A DNA stretch of 53,864 bases from an uncultured SAR116 cluster alpha proteobacterium (GCA_902539295.1 CACBIM010000013.1:1-53864), one strand, 5' to 3'; counted from the first letter of the stretch, positions 1-8,944 are shown. The notes: generated by a model not told the origin, from the sequence alone. Program-made: numbers and translations.

Positions 1-1760
1 AATTTTCGGTTGAATATAAGCCAGAATCTTAATTTTTTGAGGGTGCCGTCACCATCATTACCTGAGTTGCTACGGCCAGGGTTTTCATCCATTCTCCTTC
101 CAGCATAAAAACCAAAATCATAATCTTCAGAATTAATTAAATTCAGACCAATTCCAGCACCTTTTAGCTGGTAATAATTTTCTAAATTTTCATTTTCAGA
201 ATTCCAGTTATTCCAAAGTCTATTATGCAAATTAGTTGCTCCATGGTCATAAAATACCAACCCCTGCCAATTATCTGAAAAGTTTCTCCTAATTTCAGTT
301 CTTAGTACAGCACCAGTATCACCCATGCCTTCACCAGTTGGATATGCTCTAACACCTGATGGACCTCCTAATGAGAATTTTTCAGATGAATCTAAATTAT
401 CAAATGAAACCTGCCCTGTTATTGAAACATTTATATAATTTTTTTCGCCTATTCTTTGTAAACGGCCCAAACTATATTCAATTTTTGAAAAATCCCCATG
501 TCTATTTGCTGTTTGGCTATCCATTGAAAGATCAGTATTATTACCAGATAGATTTAAGTTTCCTCGTTTTAAAGAAATATTTCCAAAATTTACATTCTCT
601 CCTGGGACACCATCATTAAAATTCAAGTCAATGCTTGCCACATCCACAGTTTTATCAGCACTAACACCAGCTAACGTTTTATCATGAAGTTTTTTGTGGG
701 TTAAAGAAAATCCTGAGGAAAGATTTATTTCTCCAAATTTAGGAAGTTTTTTAAATACTTGAAAAGAATAATTATTGGCTGTTCCTTCAGCTTGCACATC
801 TTTAAATTGTTTCCCAAGTTCATAATCCAGAAATGAATAACTTATCTCAGCCCTAGTTCCATCATAGTTTACCGGAAAATTAAAACCCATAGAGGTATAA
901 GTTATACCCTCAGATTTTAAACTTGATAATGCAAATCTATCACCGTTGTTAAATAACCCATCTACATTAACCTGTCCTGAAAGTCTCAAATCTCCTGCTG
1001 AATTTGAACCATGATTATCCATTCGAACGGATCCAGAAAAAAGCTGTGTGTTACTCATATTAACTGCTATATCAGTTTCACCAGGATTCATTCCTGCCAT
1101 AAGTGATGCAGCAGCGGTAATCCCTGGTACATCATCTAAATTTTTAATAGATTCTTCAAGTGTCTGCACATCAAGCATTTCTCCTGGAATTTGCCCTCTC
1201 AAAATATATTTTTCTGCATCCTCTATTGATAAATTTAGGTTATTATCTGCGTCTTTACTTTCAAAAAACTTTACAGAACCGATTTTACCTTCCAAGACCT
1301 GAATACGAACTACGCCATTACTAAGTTCTTGTTCTGGTAAATAAGCCATAGCCCAAAATCCTTGAGACCTATATTCCTTACTAACTAAAGATGCTGCAAA
1401 CTCTAGATCATTAAAGTTTAAATTTTTCTCAATAAATTTAGATAAAATTGCTCGTAATTTACTGGATTTAATTTTGCTGTTGCCACGAAATTCAAACCTC
1501 TTCACAAAAACTGTTATGTCTTCATCAATTACAGAGGGTTCTTTAACTGGTTTTGTCGCTTGTCCCCATTTATTTAATAATGAATTGTCTGTAGGCATAC
1601 TTGAAATAATATCCCCAGCTTTAGGTTGACCAGCATATGAAACAGAAGAAGTTATCAAACTTGATAAAATAATAGCACTTAAACCAGAAATATTTTTTGA
1701 TTTATATACTTTTTTCTTATGAGTGGTTGTTTTCTTAATTAATTGTATGTTTTTATTCAT
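1..1760 (-). CDS. Two-partner secretion outer-membrane transporter (TpsB, ShlB/FhaC/HecB family), 3' end cut by window edge
   Basis: The - strand is open from an ATG at 1760 to base 1, giving 586 codons and two bases of the next. The N-terminus has a Lys-rich region followed by a hydrophobic stretch ending in SYA, which reads as an extended signal peptide. A POTRA_2-like region follows (residues about 85-160, with FEFRGN), then a long beta-barrel region. The VRAYP motif is the conserved loop-6 VRGY/F signature of FhaC-type pores. The last residues, FWLIFNRK, look like the closing beta-strand, so only about one residue and the stop are missing. TpsB proteins export a large TpsA exoprotein across the outer membrane. 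The TpsA gene is not in the window and would lie beyond base 1, downstream on this strand. Confidence 0.88.
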   Translation of the reverse strand, partial: MNKNIQLIKKTTTHKKKVYKSKNISGLSAIILSSLITSSVSYAGQPKAGDIISSMPTDNSLLNKWGQATKPVKEPSVIDEDITVFVKRFEFRGNSKIKSSKLRAILSKFIEKNLNFNDLEFAASLVSKEYRSQGFWAMAYLPEQELSNGVVRIQVLEGKIGSVKFFESKDADNNLNLSIEDAEKYILRGQIPGEMLDVQTLEESIKNLDDVPGITAAASLMAGMNPGETDIAVNMSNTQLFSGSVRMDNHGSNSAGDLRLSGQVNVDGLFNNGDRFALSSLKSEGITYTSMGFNFPVNYDGTRAEISYSFLDYELGKQFKDVQAEGTANNYSFQVFKKLPKFGEINLSSGFSLTHKKLHDKTLAGVSADKTVDVASIDLNFNDGVPGENVNFGNISLKRGNLNLSGNNTDLSMDSQTANRHGDFSKIEYSLGRLQRIGEKNYINVSITGQVSFDNLDSSEKFSLGGPSGVRAYPTGEGMGDTGAVLRTEIRRNFSDNWQGLVFYDHGATNLHNRLWNNWNSENENLENYYQLKGAGIGLNLINSEDYDFGFYAGRRMDENPGRSNSGNDGDGTLKKLRFWLIFNRK

Positions 1761-1976
1761 TTATTTACAATTTTCAAAATATTTCAAATTTATCAAGATT
1801 ATACCCTAAATAACTTATGCAAACTACTAAAATTTGTGAATTTATAAAATCATTTGTTTGGATGATTTCATTATAAAATTAATAAAGTATAATTTTAAAA
1901 AATTAATTAAAGTAATAATTTAACTAATTTAGGTTAACTTATTTTTTTTTAATAAATACAGTATTTTATTATATAT

Positions 1977-3269
1977 CTAATATTCATTTGATCCAAAGAT
2001 TTGGTCTAATTTTAACCTCAATAGAGCAGCAATTTTTGGGAACGGTGGCAGCCTGTTAGCTTGCGGGAAACTTGCTACTAAATTTAAGCGGCTATTTTTT
2101 ATTTTAAGAGCGCTATCTATCATAGCCGCCCCAAAAAGCACGCTCAAACCAAGACCACCACCATTATAAGCTCCAGCAAAAAATATTTTTTCATCCAAAT
2201 TACCAAAAACTGGCTTGCCATTTCTTGATACCGATATAAAACCGCTCCATGAGTTTTCGATATCAATATCAGGAAACTGAGGGAAGCGCCTTAGTAAGCC
2301 CTTTTTATGCTTTTCAATACATTTTTTGTAATTAAAATTATGCTCAAAATGGGGTTCACTAGTGTTTCTAATCATTATTCGATAATCATTAGTATATCTT
2401 AATGTTGCACCTGTTGGCTTTGCAGACAAAACACCCCAAGGCTTTGGATTTCCTAAAACTAAACGTTCTTTTAATGTCAAGGGTCTTGTGATACTCGAAG
2501 TGAGAATTAGTGGCATTGAAGAGTCTTGTTTGATTTTTAATTCTGGCATCCAGGAATTTATTGCAACAATTATTTTTTTTGCCTGAATTTTAAAACCTTC
2601 ATTCGTATATGCTGAAGTTCCTTGATCAATATCAAATTTTTCAATTTTAGTATTTTCATAAACATCTATACCCTTGCAAATTTTTGGGACTAGCCTTAAG
2701 CAAAGTTTTTGAGGATTTAGCAAAATACCACCATTTGTTTTTACGGCATATTTATAAAAGTTTGTACCAAGTAGATTTGATAATTCATCTTGATGAAATT
2801 CTTCACAACTAATACCTATTTTCATCAGAAGATTGTAAAATTTTTTTAACTTGAAAAATTCACTTTTATTTGCAGCGGCGTGATATTTACCATTAGCCGA
2901 CCAGTCACAATTAATTCTGTTTTCATCGACTATAGCTTTTAATTCAGAGATGCCAGCAAGATTTAGTGCATATTTTTCTTTATATTCTCTAATACTTGAA
3001 ATTGTAGTTGCACCATTATTTAGAGTTGAATCAACTAGAAAGCCAGAGTTTCTCGAACTTGAACCTTGGCCTATTTTACTTGCGTCTACCATTGTAATTG
3101 TATCAGAGACATTTTGTTTTTTTAGCTGATTTAATGCAGATAAACCAGTAAGACCTCCTCCAATTATTAGCCAATCTGTTTTTATATCCTTGTTTAAAGA
3201 TGGAAAACTTGTTTTGGAATCACTCAAATTGGGATTAATCTCCCAACCAAAACTTTGAAATTTATTCAT
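1977..3269 (-). CDS. FAD-dependent amine/amino-acid oxidoreductase (DadA/DAO family)
   Basis: This 430-residue protein has the Rossmann dinucleotide motif GGGLTG at about residues 37-42. It also has SSSRNSGFLVD, typical of FAD binding in the DAO fold, and a C-terminal FAGAYNGGGLGLSVLFG segment that closes the FAD site. The family oxidises C-N bonds of D-amino acids, sarcosine, gamma-glutamyl-putrescine and similar amines. There is no signal peptide, so it should be cytosolic or membrane-associated. It is divergent from the small ORF at 3323 with 53 bases between them. Substrate cannot be read from the sequence. The GGLTGLSA pattern fits the PuuB/YgaF-like branch as well as DadA. Confidence 0.8.
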   Translation of the reverse strand: MNKFQSFGWEINPNLSDSKTSFPSLNKDIKTDWLIIGGGLTGLSALNQLKKQNVSDTITMVDASKIGQGSSSRNSGFLVDSTLNNGATTISSIREYKEKYALNLAGISELKAIVDENRINCDWSANGKYHAAANKSEFFKLKKFYNLLMKIGISCEEFHQDELSNLLGTNFYKYAVKTNGGILLNPQKLCLRLVPKICKGIDVYENTKIEKFDIDQGTSAYTNEGFKIQAKKIIVAINSWMPELKIKQDSSMPLILTSSITRPLTLKERLVLGNPKPWGVLSAKPTGATLRYTNDYRIMIRNTSEPHFEHNFNYKKCIEKHKKGLLRRFPQFPDIDIENSWSGFISVSRNGKPVFGNLDEKIFFAGAYNGGGLGLSVLFGAAMIDSALKIKNSRLNLVASFPQANRLPPFPKIAALLRLKLDQIFGSNEY

Positions 3270-3322
3270 TTTTTATTTAAACGTTATTAAGTAACTGTAT
3301 AAATTTGAGAGTAACTTAGAAA

Positions 3323-3553
3323 ATGTGGAAGGTAAATTATCATATAGTTTTTAAATTAAATGATGGTAATATTATTAAAAAGAATAATTCAATGAACATT
3401 AAAAGCTCTTTAGTAAGCTCGGCGAAAGATGCCGAAAATTATGTTCTGAAAAAATATAAAAATGGCTTCCAACCACTTGTGAACACAGATGATATTTTTA
3501 TTTCTATAATTAATGAAAAAATTATAATAGAATCCATTGAAAAACTATATTGA
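3323..3553 (+). CDS. Small hypothetical protein (76 aa)
   Basis: This ORF starts 53 bases from the divergent flavoprotein and ends 7 bases before the preferred prpB start, so it could be the first gene of a prpB transcript. The product is Lys/Asn/Ile-rich with no membrane segment, signal peptide or Cys. It begins MWKVNYHIVFKLNDG and looks like a small alpha/beta protein with alternating hydrophobic strands. No family is recognised. Only a weak purine-rich stretch precedes the ATG. Its position in a tight slot between two genes favours a real gene, but the ORF is short and the evidence is thin. Confidence 0.45.
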   Translation: MWKVNYHIVFKLNDGNIIKKNNSMNIKSSLVSSAKDAENYVLKKYKNGFQPLVNTDDIFISIINEKIIIESIEKLY

Positions 3554-3560
3554 AGAAATA

Positions 3561-4454
3561 ATGACAGAAACAACAAATCCTGGAAAAAAATTTTTTGAAC
3601 TTTTAGAAGAAAAGGAGCCGCTTCAAATTGTAGGCTGTATAAATGCTTATTGCGCTGTGATGGCTGAAAAAGTTGGCCACAAATCAATCTATTTATCAGG
3701 CGCTGGTGTGGCTAATGCATCTTTTGGTATCCCAGATTTAGGAATTACTAACTTAGGAGACGTTGTTGAGGATGCTAAAAGAATTACAAGCGTGACAGAT
3801 GTCCCTCTATTAGTTGATATAGATACTGGTTGGGGAGGAGCTTTTAATATTTCTAGGACTATTAAAGAGTTATCAAGAGCTGGTGTTGCAGCAGTTCATA
3901 TCGAAGATCAAGTAGGGCAAAAAAGATGTGGTCACAGACCAAATAAAGAAATGGTTTCAACGCAAGAAATGGTTGATAGAATTAAGGCCTGCATTGATGC
4001 TAGAGAGGAGAAAGATTTTTTTATTATGGCAAGGACTGACGCCTTTGCAAATGAAGGAATGAGCGCCTCCATAGATAGATCCCATGCTTATATTGAAGCT
4101 GGTGCAGATGGTATTTTTGCAGAAGCAATGACTGAAATTAATCATTATAAAGAATTTAAAAACAGTCTTAAAGTTCCAATACTTGCTAATATGACAGAAT
4201 TTGGGAAAACTCCATTATCTAATATTAAGGAACTAGCTTCAGTAGGAGTTGACATGGTTTTATACCCACTAAGCGCATTTCGTGCAATGAGTAAAGCTGC
4301 ATTAAATATCTACGAGACCCTTAAAATTGAAGGTGACCAGAAAAAAGTTCTTAAAGCTATGCAAACTAGAAATGAACTTTATGAATTTTTAGATTATAAC
4401 TCATATGAAGAAAAACTTGATAAACTTTTTGAGAAAAACAAAAGTTCAGATTAA
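3561..4454 (+). CDS. prpB: 2-methylisocitrate lyase (PrpB)
   Basis: The enzyme cleaves 2-methylisocitrate to pyruvate and succinate, the last step of the methylcitrate cycle for propionyl-CoA. It carries the isocitrate-lyase/PEP-mutase barrel with metal-binding LVDIDTGWGG, the signature KRCGHRPNK with its catalytic Cys, and the PrpB-typical MARTDA, LYPLSAFRAM and TRNELYE segments. I chose the ATG at 3561 (MTETTNPGK, about 297 residues), which matches family length and avoids overlap with the upstream small ORF. An in-frame ATG at 3537 would add eight residues. No prpC, prpD or acnD is adjacent, so the rest of the cycle must lie elsewhere. It is convergent with yjbQ, with 5 bases between stops. 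Confidence 0.93.
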   Translation: MTETTNPGKKFFELLEEKEPLQIVGCINAYCAVMAEKVGHKSIYLSGAGVANASFGIPDLGITNLGDVVEDAKRITSVTDVPLLVDIDTGWGGAFNISRTIKELSRAGVAAVHIEDQVGQKRCGHRPNKEMVSTQEMVDRIKACIDAREEKDFFIMARTDAFANEGMSASIDRSHAYIEAGADGIFAEAMTEINHYKEFKNSLKVPILANMTEFGKTPLSNIKELASVGVDMVLYPLSAFRAMSKAALNIYETLKIEGDQKKVLKAMQTRNELYEFLDYNSYEEKLDKLFEKNKSSD

Positions 4455-4459
4455 ATATT

Positions 4460-4876
4460 TTAGTTTCCAAAAATATGAACCAAAATAGTTCGGTTTTTAT
4501 TTATTTCTCTATGCTCAAAGAGATATATCCCTTGCCAAATTCCCAACTGAACAACCCCCTCTAAAACACTTAACGTTAAATTTGAGTTTGTAAGTGTTGA
4601 TTTAATGTGAGCCGGCATGTCATCAACACCCTCTGATGAATGCACATAATCACCATTCATTGGAACCAATTTTCTATAAAATGTTAGCAAGTCTCTCAAA
4701 ACATCTGGATCTGCGTTTTCTTGAATAATAAGAGACGCTGTTGTATTAAGTATACTTACATTAACGATGCCATTTTTAATCTCAGATTTAAAAACTATAT
4801 CCTTAATCCGATGAGTAATATTTTCAATTTTTGACCCATCAGAAGAAAGATGTAACTTTTTATAAAATTGTTTCAT
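4460..4876 (-). CDS. yjbQ: YjbQ/UPF0047 family protein
   Basis: This 138-residue protein matches the full length of the UPF0047 family. Family hallmarks are NTTASLIIQENADPDVLRD, GVDDMPAHIKS and LGIWQGIYLFEHR. The conserved His and Glu residues sit in a trimeric, metal-binding fold. Members are annotated as secondary thiamine-phosphate synthases because E. coli YjbQ has weak activity of that kind, but the real role is unsettled. It is a single gene, convergent with prpB and divergent from the TauE/SafE gene. No thiamine genes are nearby. Confidence 0.88.
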   Translation of the reverse strand: MKQFYKKLHLSSDGSKIENITHRIKDIVFKSEIKNGIVNVSILNTTASLIIQENADPDVLRDLLTFYRKLVPMNGDYVHSSEGVDDMPAHIKSTLTNSNLTLSVLEGVVQLGIWQGIYLFEHREINKNRTILVHIFGN

Positions 4877-4979
4877 TGTAAGATTTTAAATTGAATTGAT
4901 GTATACTATACTTTTTAAGAAATATTATGACAGTTTTACTTTATATTTTCACTAATAAAAAACATCTGTAATTTATGAA

Positions 4980-5732
4980 ATGACTGATCTTTTACCTGTT
5001 GATGTGTCAAATTTAGGGCTTGCCGGTTGCGCTATTGCAATTGCTTTAGGAGGCTTTTTAAGAGGCTTTTTAGGTTTTGGAGCAGCTCTATTGATGGTAC
5101 CCATACTTTCTAGTATTCTTACACCTGCAGTAGGCCTGGTAATAATGTATTTAGTTGAAGTTCCTACAGTTTTATATTTGATGCCACCAGCTTTAAATAA
5201 AGGTAATGTTAAAATTGTTTTTCCAATGATACTAGCTCTTTTAGTAACCATCCCAATTGGTTTTTATTTCGTAGTTTCTTTAGATCCTGAAATTATAAGG
5301 ATATTGATTTCTGTTATGGTAATTCTAATGGTCGCATTACTTGCAAGCGGTTGGAAACCTAAAGGCGAAATCAATCTTTTAACTATGATTTTGGGAGGAG
5401 GATTTTCAGGTCTTGTCAATGGAGCTGCTGGAGTAGGAGGTCCACCTTTTGTAACTGTATTAATGGCAAGAAATGATGATGCGGAAATAACGAGATCAAA
5501 CATTATTATTACAATGGGGTGCATGTCATTATTAACAACACTTACTCAAGTATTTTATGGAATGATGACACTTAATTTAGTCATAGTAAGTATATTTGCA
5601 TTTCCAATTTATATTGGTTTTACTTGGCTAGGCGCAACTTATTTTAACAAATCAGGTAACGAGTATTTTAGAAAAGCCGCCTTATTGATGTTGATATCTA
5701 TTGCTGTAATTACAATAATCATAAATATTTAA
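4980..5732 (+). CDS. TauE/SafE family anion (sulfite/sulfoacetate-type) membrane transporter
   Basis: This is a 250-residue integral membrane protein with about eight hydrophobic segments. It has the family's internal duplication: GGFLRGFLGFGAALLMVPIL near the N-terminus and GGGFSGLVNGAAGVGGPP in the middle. TauE/SafE proteins move small organosulfur or sulfite anions across the inner membrane. The next gene, 25 bases downstream on the same strand, is cysQ, and the shared sulfur theme supports a role in sulfite or sulfonate handling. The family also contains carriers of other small anions, so the substrate is inferred. Confidence 0.85.
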   Translation: MTDLLPVDVSNLGLAGCAIAIALGGFLRGFLGFGAALLMVPILSSILTPAVGLVIMYLVEVPTVLYLMPPALNKGNVKIVFPMILALLVTIPIGFYFVVSLDPEIIRILISVMVILMVALLASGWKPKGEINLLTMILGGGFSGLVNGAAGVGGPPFVTVLMARNDDAEITRSNIIITMGCMSLLTTLTQVFYGMMTLNLVIVSIFAFPIYIGFTWLGATYFNKSGNEYFRKAALLMLISIAVITIIINI

Positions 5733-5757
5733 TTTTAGATTTTTTAATAGTTAAAAG

Positions 5758-6519
5758 ATGGATGAAAATGTATTAGTTAAAAATTTGCTCCCTTGTGTTA
5801 AAGAAGCAGGTAGTAAAATAATAGATATATATAATTCAAAACCTAATGCTGAACAAAAAAATGATGGCAGCCCTGTTACAATTGCAGACAAAGCAGCTGA
5901 AAAAATAATTATAAAAAAAATAAAATCTTTATGCCCATCAATTCCAATAGTTTCTGAAGAAAACCCGGAAAGTCATAACTTGAAATCTCTAAGTGAATTT
6001 TTTCTTGTTGACCCTTTAGATGGAACTAAGGAGTTTTTAAAATTTGATGGCAAGGGTTCATTTACTGTAAATATTGCACTTATAAGAGAAAATAAACCAT
6101 TAATTGGTATTGTTTATGCCCCTGCAATTAAACGTTTGTTTTATGCAGGTAAAACTTTTGGCTCTTTTGAAGAAAATAAAGATGGAAGAAAGAAAATAAG
6201 AATTAGAAAAAGTGATAAAAATAAAATTGTAGCTGTCGCAAGCTCATCACATTTAGATCAAAAAACAAAAGATTGGCTTGTAAAAAATAATATAGCTCGA
6301 ACAGTTTCAATAGGTTCTTCATTGAAATTTTGTTTAGTTGCAAGTGGGGAAGCCGATGTGTATCCAAGATTTGGTCCTACAATGGAATGGGATACAGCAG
6401 CAGGTGATGCTGTTTTGCGCTATGCTGGAGGAAGTGTAGAATATTTAGATAGCAGTAAGTTTACTTATGGAAAGAAAAACTTTAAAAATACTCCATTTAT
6501 TGCAAAAGGAGATTTTTAG
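5758..6519 (+). CDS. cysQ: 3'(2'),5'-bisphosphate nucleotidase CysQ
   Basis: CysQ removes the 3' phosphate of PAP (adenosine 3',5'-bisphosphate), recycling the by-product of sulfate activation. The 253-residue protein has the inositol-monophosphatase-superfamily metal site: EEN near residue 65, DPLDGTKEF near residue 84 and the C-terminal WDTAAGDAVL. The GSPVTIADKAAE segment is typical of CysQ rather than of SuhB. It probably shares a transcript with the TauE/SafE gene 25 bases upstream. Its last 23 bases overlap the end of the convergent regulator gene. Confidence 0.9.
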   Translation: MDENVLVKNLLPCVKEAGSKIIDIYNSKPNAEQKNDGSPVTIADKAAEKIIIKKIKSLCPSIPIVSEENPESHNLKSLSEFFLVDPLDGTKEFLKFDGKGSFTVNIALIRENKPLIGIVYAPAIKRLFYAGKTFGSFEENKDGRKKIRIRKSDKNKIVAVASSSHLDQKTKDWLVKNNIARTVSIGSSLKFCLVASGEADVYPRFGPTMEWDTAAGDAVLRYAGGSVEYLDSSKFTYGKKNFKNTPFIAKGDF

Positions 6520-6985
6520 CTTTTTCATAGATACTTAAATAATTTGCCTGCAACTCTTTTTCTTTTTCATTTATTTCAACAATTAAATTATTGTTTTCCT
6601 CGCTTGGGGAGTAAACTACACCAGTTTTTGGTGAGTATTTTACCCAATTTAATTTTTCAAGTTGAATTACTCTTCTTCTTACAGTTTCTAAGGGTATTGC
6701 AGATAATTCTGATAGCAAAGTGAGAGTAAGTTTTTTTGATGAAAAATTGACACCAAACGAGTTATTCCAATGATGTAAAGCTTTCTCAAATTCAGTGCTT
6801 TCATTTTTTAAATTATCATTCAATAAAGAAGTTAAATGATGCCAACAAACAATTTGAATTATACAACTATCTACTGCTCCACCCAAATTATGATTTATAA
6901 AGCTTTGCCTAAAAACAATAGTTTGCAAAAAACTCAGATGTATTGTTGAAAAGTTTTTATCTATAAATTCTTTGTTTACTTTCAT
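6497..6985 (-). CDS. Putative winged-helix transcriptional regulator
   Basis: This 162-residue protein is not assigned to a named family. Residues about 98-135 (LSAIPLETVRRRVIQLEKL followed by NWVKYSPKTGVVYSP) read as a helix-turn-helix and beta wing like those of MarR/Crp/GntR-type domains. The N-terminal half contains a His/Trp-rich helical stretch. The C-terminus is a Glu/Lys-rich helix that could be coiled-coil. It is divergent from the xdhC-like gene with about 80 bases between the starts, so it could control that gene or itself. It overlaps cysQ by 23 bases tail to tail. Confidence 0.65.
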   Translation of the reverse strand: MKVNKEFIDKNFSTIHLSFLQTIVFRQSFINHNLGGAVDSCIIQIVCWHHLTSLLNDNLKNESTEFEKALHHWNNSFGVNFSSKKLTLTLLSELSAIPLETVRRRVIQLEKLNWVKYSPKTGVVYSPSEENNNLIVEINEKEKELQANYLSIYEKAKNLLLQ

Positions 6986-7065
6986 AAAACAAGAACGAAT
7001 GTTAAAAATATAATATTACAAAATATGGAATAATTGTCTATAATTTATATTTTCTTAATAAAAAA

Positions 7066-8088
7066 ATGAACATAAATAATTTTCATAACTCAGAAGATTT
7101 AAACATCTTTAATAAAGCAAAAAATTTTATCAAACAGAATAAAAGATTTGCAGTATCAACAGTTATATCTACATGGGGTAGCTCGCCAAGACCAATAGGC
7201 AGCCAGATGCTAGTTTCTGAGGATAATGAAATAGTTGGTTCTGTTTCAGGAGGATGCATTGAAGGTTCTGTAATTCAAACTTCTTTAGATATTATAAATG
7301 GATCACAACCAAGAGTTTTAAATTTTGGTGTAAGTGATGAAAAAGCTTGGGAAGTTGGCTTGACTTGTGGAGGTAAAATAAGTGTTTACGTTGAAAGAGA
7401 TTTTAATCTTTCACATTTGCTTGATGAAATGATACAGAAAATCAACTCAAGAACTCCGTTTTGCATTATTAAAGATATTAAAGAGCATAAAAATCACCTT
7501 TATTTAAATTCAATAGAAAAAAGTAAAAATCAAAATATAAAATCAATTTTTAAGAATATTAATTTATCTTCAAGTGGAATGACTGAAGACAAAAATAATT
7601 TCGTAAGAATTTTTTTGCCAAAAATTAAAATCATAATTATAGGCGCTGTTCATATTGCTCAACATTTAGAAACTTTATGCAATGAATGTGGTTTTTTTGT
7701 TGATATAGTTGATCCTAGAAAGTCCTTTACCACCAAAGAAAGATTTAAAATTGGAGAATTAATTAATTTATGGCCTGAAGAGTATTTTGAAAAAAATATA
7801 ATTGATGAACGAACTGCCGTTGTTTTATTAACTCATGATCCAAAAATAGATGATCAGGGAATTCATGCCGCACTAAATAGCAATGCCTTTTATATTGGAT
7901 GTCTAGGAAGCAAAAGAACTCACTCAAAGAGATTGGGTAGGCTTAAAGATGCTGGGTTTAGTGACAAACAACTCAATAGAATACATGGACCTATTGGGTT
8001 GGAAATTTCAGCTAAAAGCCCAGCAGAAATTTCAGTTTCAATAATGGCTCAAATCATACAGATACAAAATAAACTTGAAGCACTCTAA
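7066..8088 (+). CDS. XdhC/CoxI family molybdenum-cofactor chaperone
   Basis: XdhC proteins bind molybdenum cofactor, promote its sulfuration and hand it to xanthine-dehydrogenase-type hydroxylases. The 340-residue protein has the N-terminal XdhC_CoxI domain (STWGSSPRPIGSQMLV, GSVSGGCIEGSV, GLTCGGKISVYVE). The C-terminal Rossmann-like domain has IIIGAVHIAQHL and the signature YIGCLGSKRTH, followed by HGPIGLEISAKSPAEIS. It is followed after 15 bases by a MocA-like transferase, the usual partner. No molybdenum hydroxylase subunits are in the window, so the client enzyme is elsewhere. Confidence 0.9.
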   Translation: MNINNFHNSEDLNIFNKAKNFIKQNKRFAVSTVISTWGSSPRPIGSQMLVSEDNEIVGSVSGGCIEGSVIQTSLDIINGSQPRVLNFGVSDEKAWEVGLTCGGKISVYVERDFNLSHLLDEMIQKINSRTPFCIIKDIKEHKNHLYLNSIEKSKNQNIKSIFKNINLSSSGMTEDKNNFVRIFLPKIKIIIIGAVHIAQHLETLCNECGFFVDIVDPRKSFTTKERFKIGELINLWPEEYFEKNIIDERTAVVLLTHDPKIDDQGIHAALNSNAFYIGCLGSKRTHSKRLGRLKDAGFSDKQLNRIHGPIGLEISAKSPAEISVSIMAQIIQIQNKLEAL

Positions 8089-8103
8089 ATTTGGACATTG
8101 ATA

Positions 8104-8691
8104 ATGACTGACGCAATAATTTTAGCAGCAGGAAACTCAAAAAGATTTGGAAAAGATAACAAGCTATTTACTAATTTCAATTCTACATTATTGATCACTC
8201 ATGTTGTAAGTGAAATTTGTAAATCTAAACTCAGAAATATAATTGTAATCACTGGAAAAGACCATGTTAAAATTAATAAACTATTAAAAAAATTTAGAGT
8301 TCAAGTTATAAAAAATTTACGTTTTAATGAAGGCATTAATTCATCAATTTCATTAGGTATAAAAAATTTACCAAGGAATAGTTTATCAACAATGATTTGT
8401 CTTGCAGACATGCCTTTATTAAAGTCTGAAGATTATAATTCAATGGTTCAATTCGAAGAAAAATTTAGAAATAAATCAAAAATTATTGTTCCTCATAATA
8501 AAACCACAAGGGGCAATCCTGTAATATTTGGAAAGGACTATTTTAATACCCTTGAAAACTTAGTAGGAGATAATGGGGGGAAGAAAATATTAGAAGAAAA
8601 TAGAGATGTTATTTATTACAATACAAACTCTGAAGGCTTTTATTTTGATGTTGACACTCAGAAAGATTTAACAAAATTAAAAAATAATTGA
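8104..8691 (+). CDS. MocA-like molybdenum-cofactor nucleotidyltransferase
   Basis: The 195-residue protein begins TDAIILAAGNSKRFGKDNK, the NTP-binding loop of MobA/MocA-type nucleotidyltransferases. LADMPLL carries the metal-binding Asp, and GNPVIFGKDYF matches the family's GHPVLF-like motif. MocA transfers CMP to molybdopterin to make the MCD form used by xanthine dehydrogenase and CO dehydrogenase. Pairing with an XdhC protein favours MocA over the GMP-transferring MobA. I chose the ATG at 8104. A TTG at 8098 in frame would add two residues. Confidence 0.85.
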   Translation: MTDAIILAAGNSKRFGKDNKLFTNFNSTLLITHVVSEICKSKLRNIIVITGKDHVKINKLLKKFRVQVIKNLRFNEGINSSISLGIKNLPRNSLSTMICLADMPLLKSEDYNSMVQFEEKFRNKSKIIVPHNKTTRGNPVIFGKDYFNTLENLVGDNGGKKILEENRDVIYYNTNSEGFYFDVDTQKDLTKLKNN

Positions 8692-8692
8692 T

Positions 8693-8944
8693 TTATTCTT
8701 TATATTCTATTGCATTTTTATTCCACTGATCTTTATTTAAAGGAATATTTTTTTTCCCATATTCACTCGCATTTTTATTCCAATGATCATTTCCATGTTT
8801 GTCATTTTTTAATGATAAACCAGAATTCTCTAAATCATTTTTGGAGTCATATTTTAGCGCGTTTTTATTCCAACAATCATTTAAGGAAGAATTGGTTTTT
8901 TCACCATACCCCAATGCATTTTTATTCCATTTATTATTGCTCAT
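8693..8944 (-). CDS. Small hydrophilic protein with four WNKNA repeats
   Basis: This 83-residue protein contains four copies of a motif close to (D/N)xWNKNAxxYxxK, at about residues 6, 26, 55 and 73. Spacers are rich in Asn, Asp, Lys and Ser. The ATG at 8944 is preceded by AAGG with a 7-base spacer, a good ribosome binding site. That settles the coding strand over the His/Phe-rich reading on +. There is no signal peptide or membrane segment, and the composition suggests a disordered protein. It lies alone between the MocA-like gene, with one base between the stops, and dinB upstream. I do not recognise the family. Confidence 0.65.
   Translation of the reverse strand: MSNNKWNKNALGYGEKTNSSLNDCWNKNALKYDSKNDLENSGLSLKNDKHGNDHWNKNASEYGKKNIPLNKDQWNKNAIEYKE

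Noticed and set aside
359-1302. Small + strand ORFs within the first 1.3 kb
   Set aside because: They lie opposite the continuous two-partner secretion gene on -, which has clear family motifs.
3537-3553. TGA at the end of the 76-residue ORF as a Sec codon reading into further sequence
   Set aside because: The frame beyond the TGA gives no sensible protein, and prpB starts in another frame 7 bases later.
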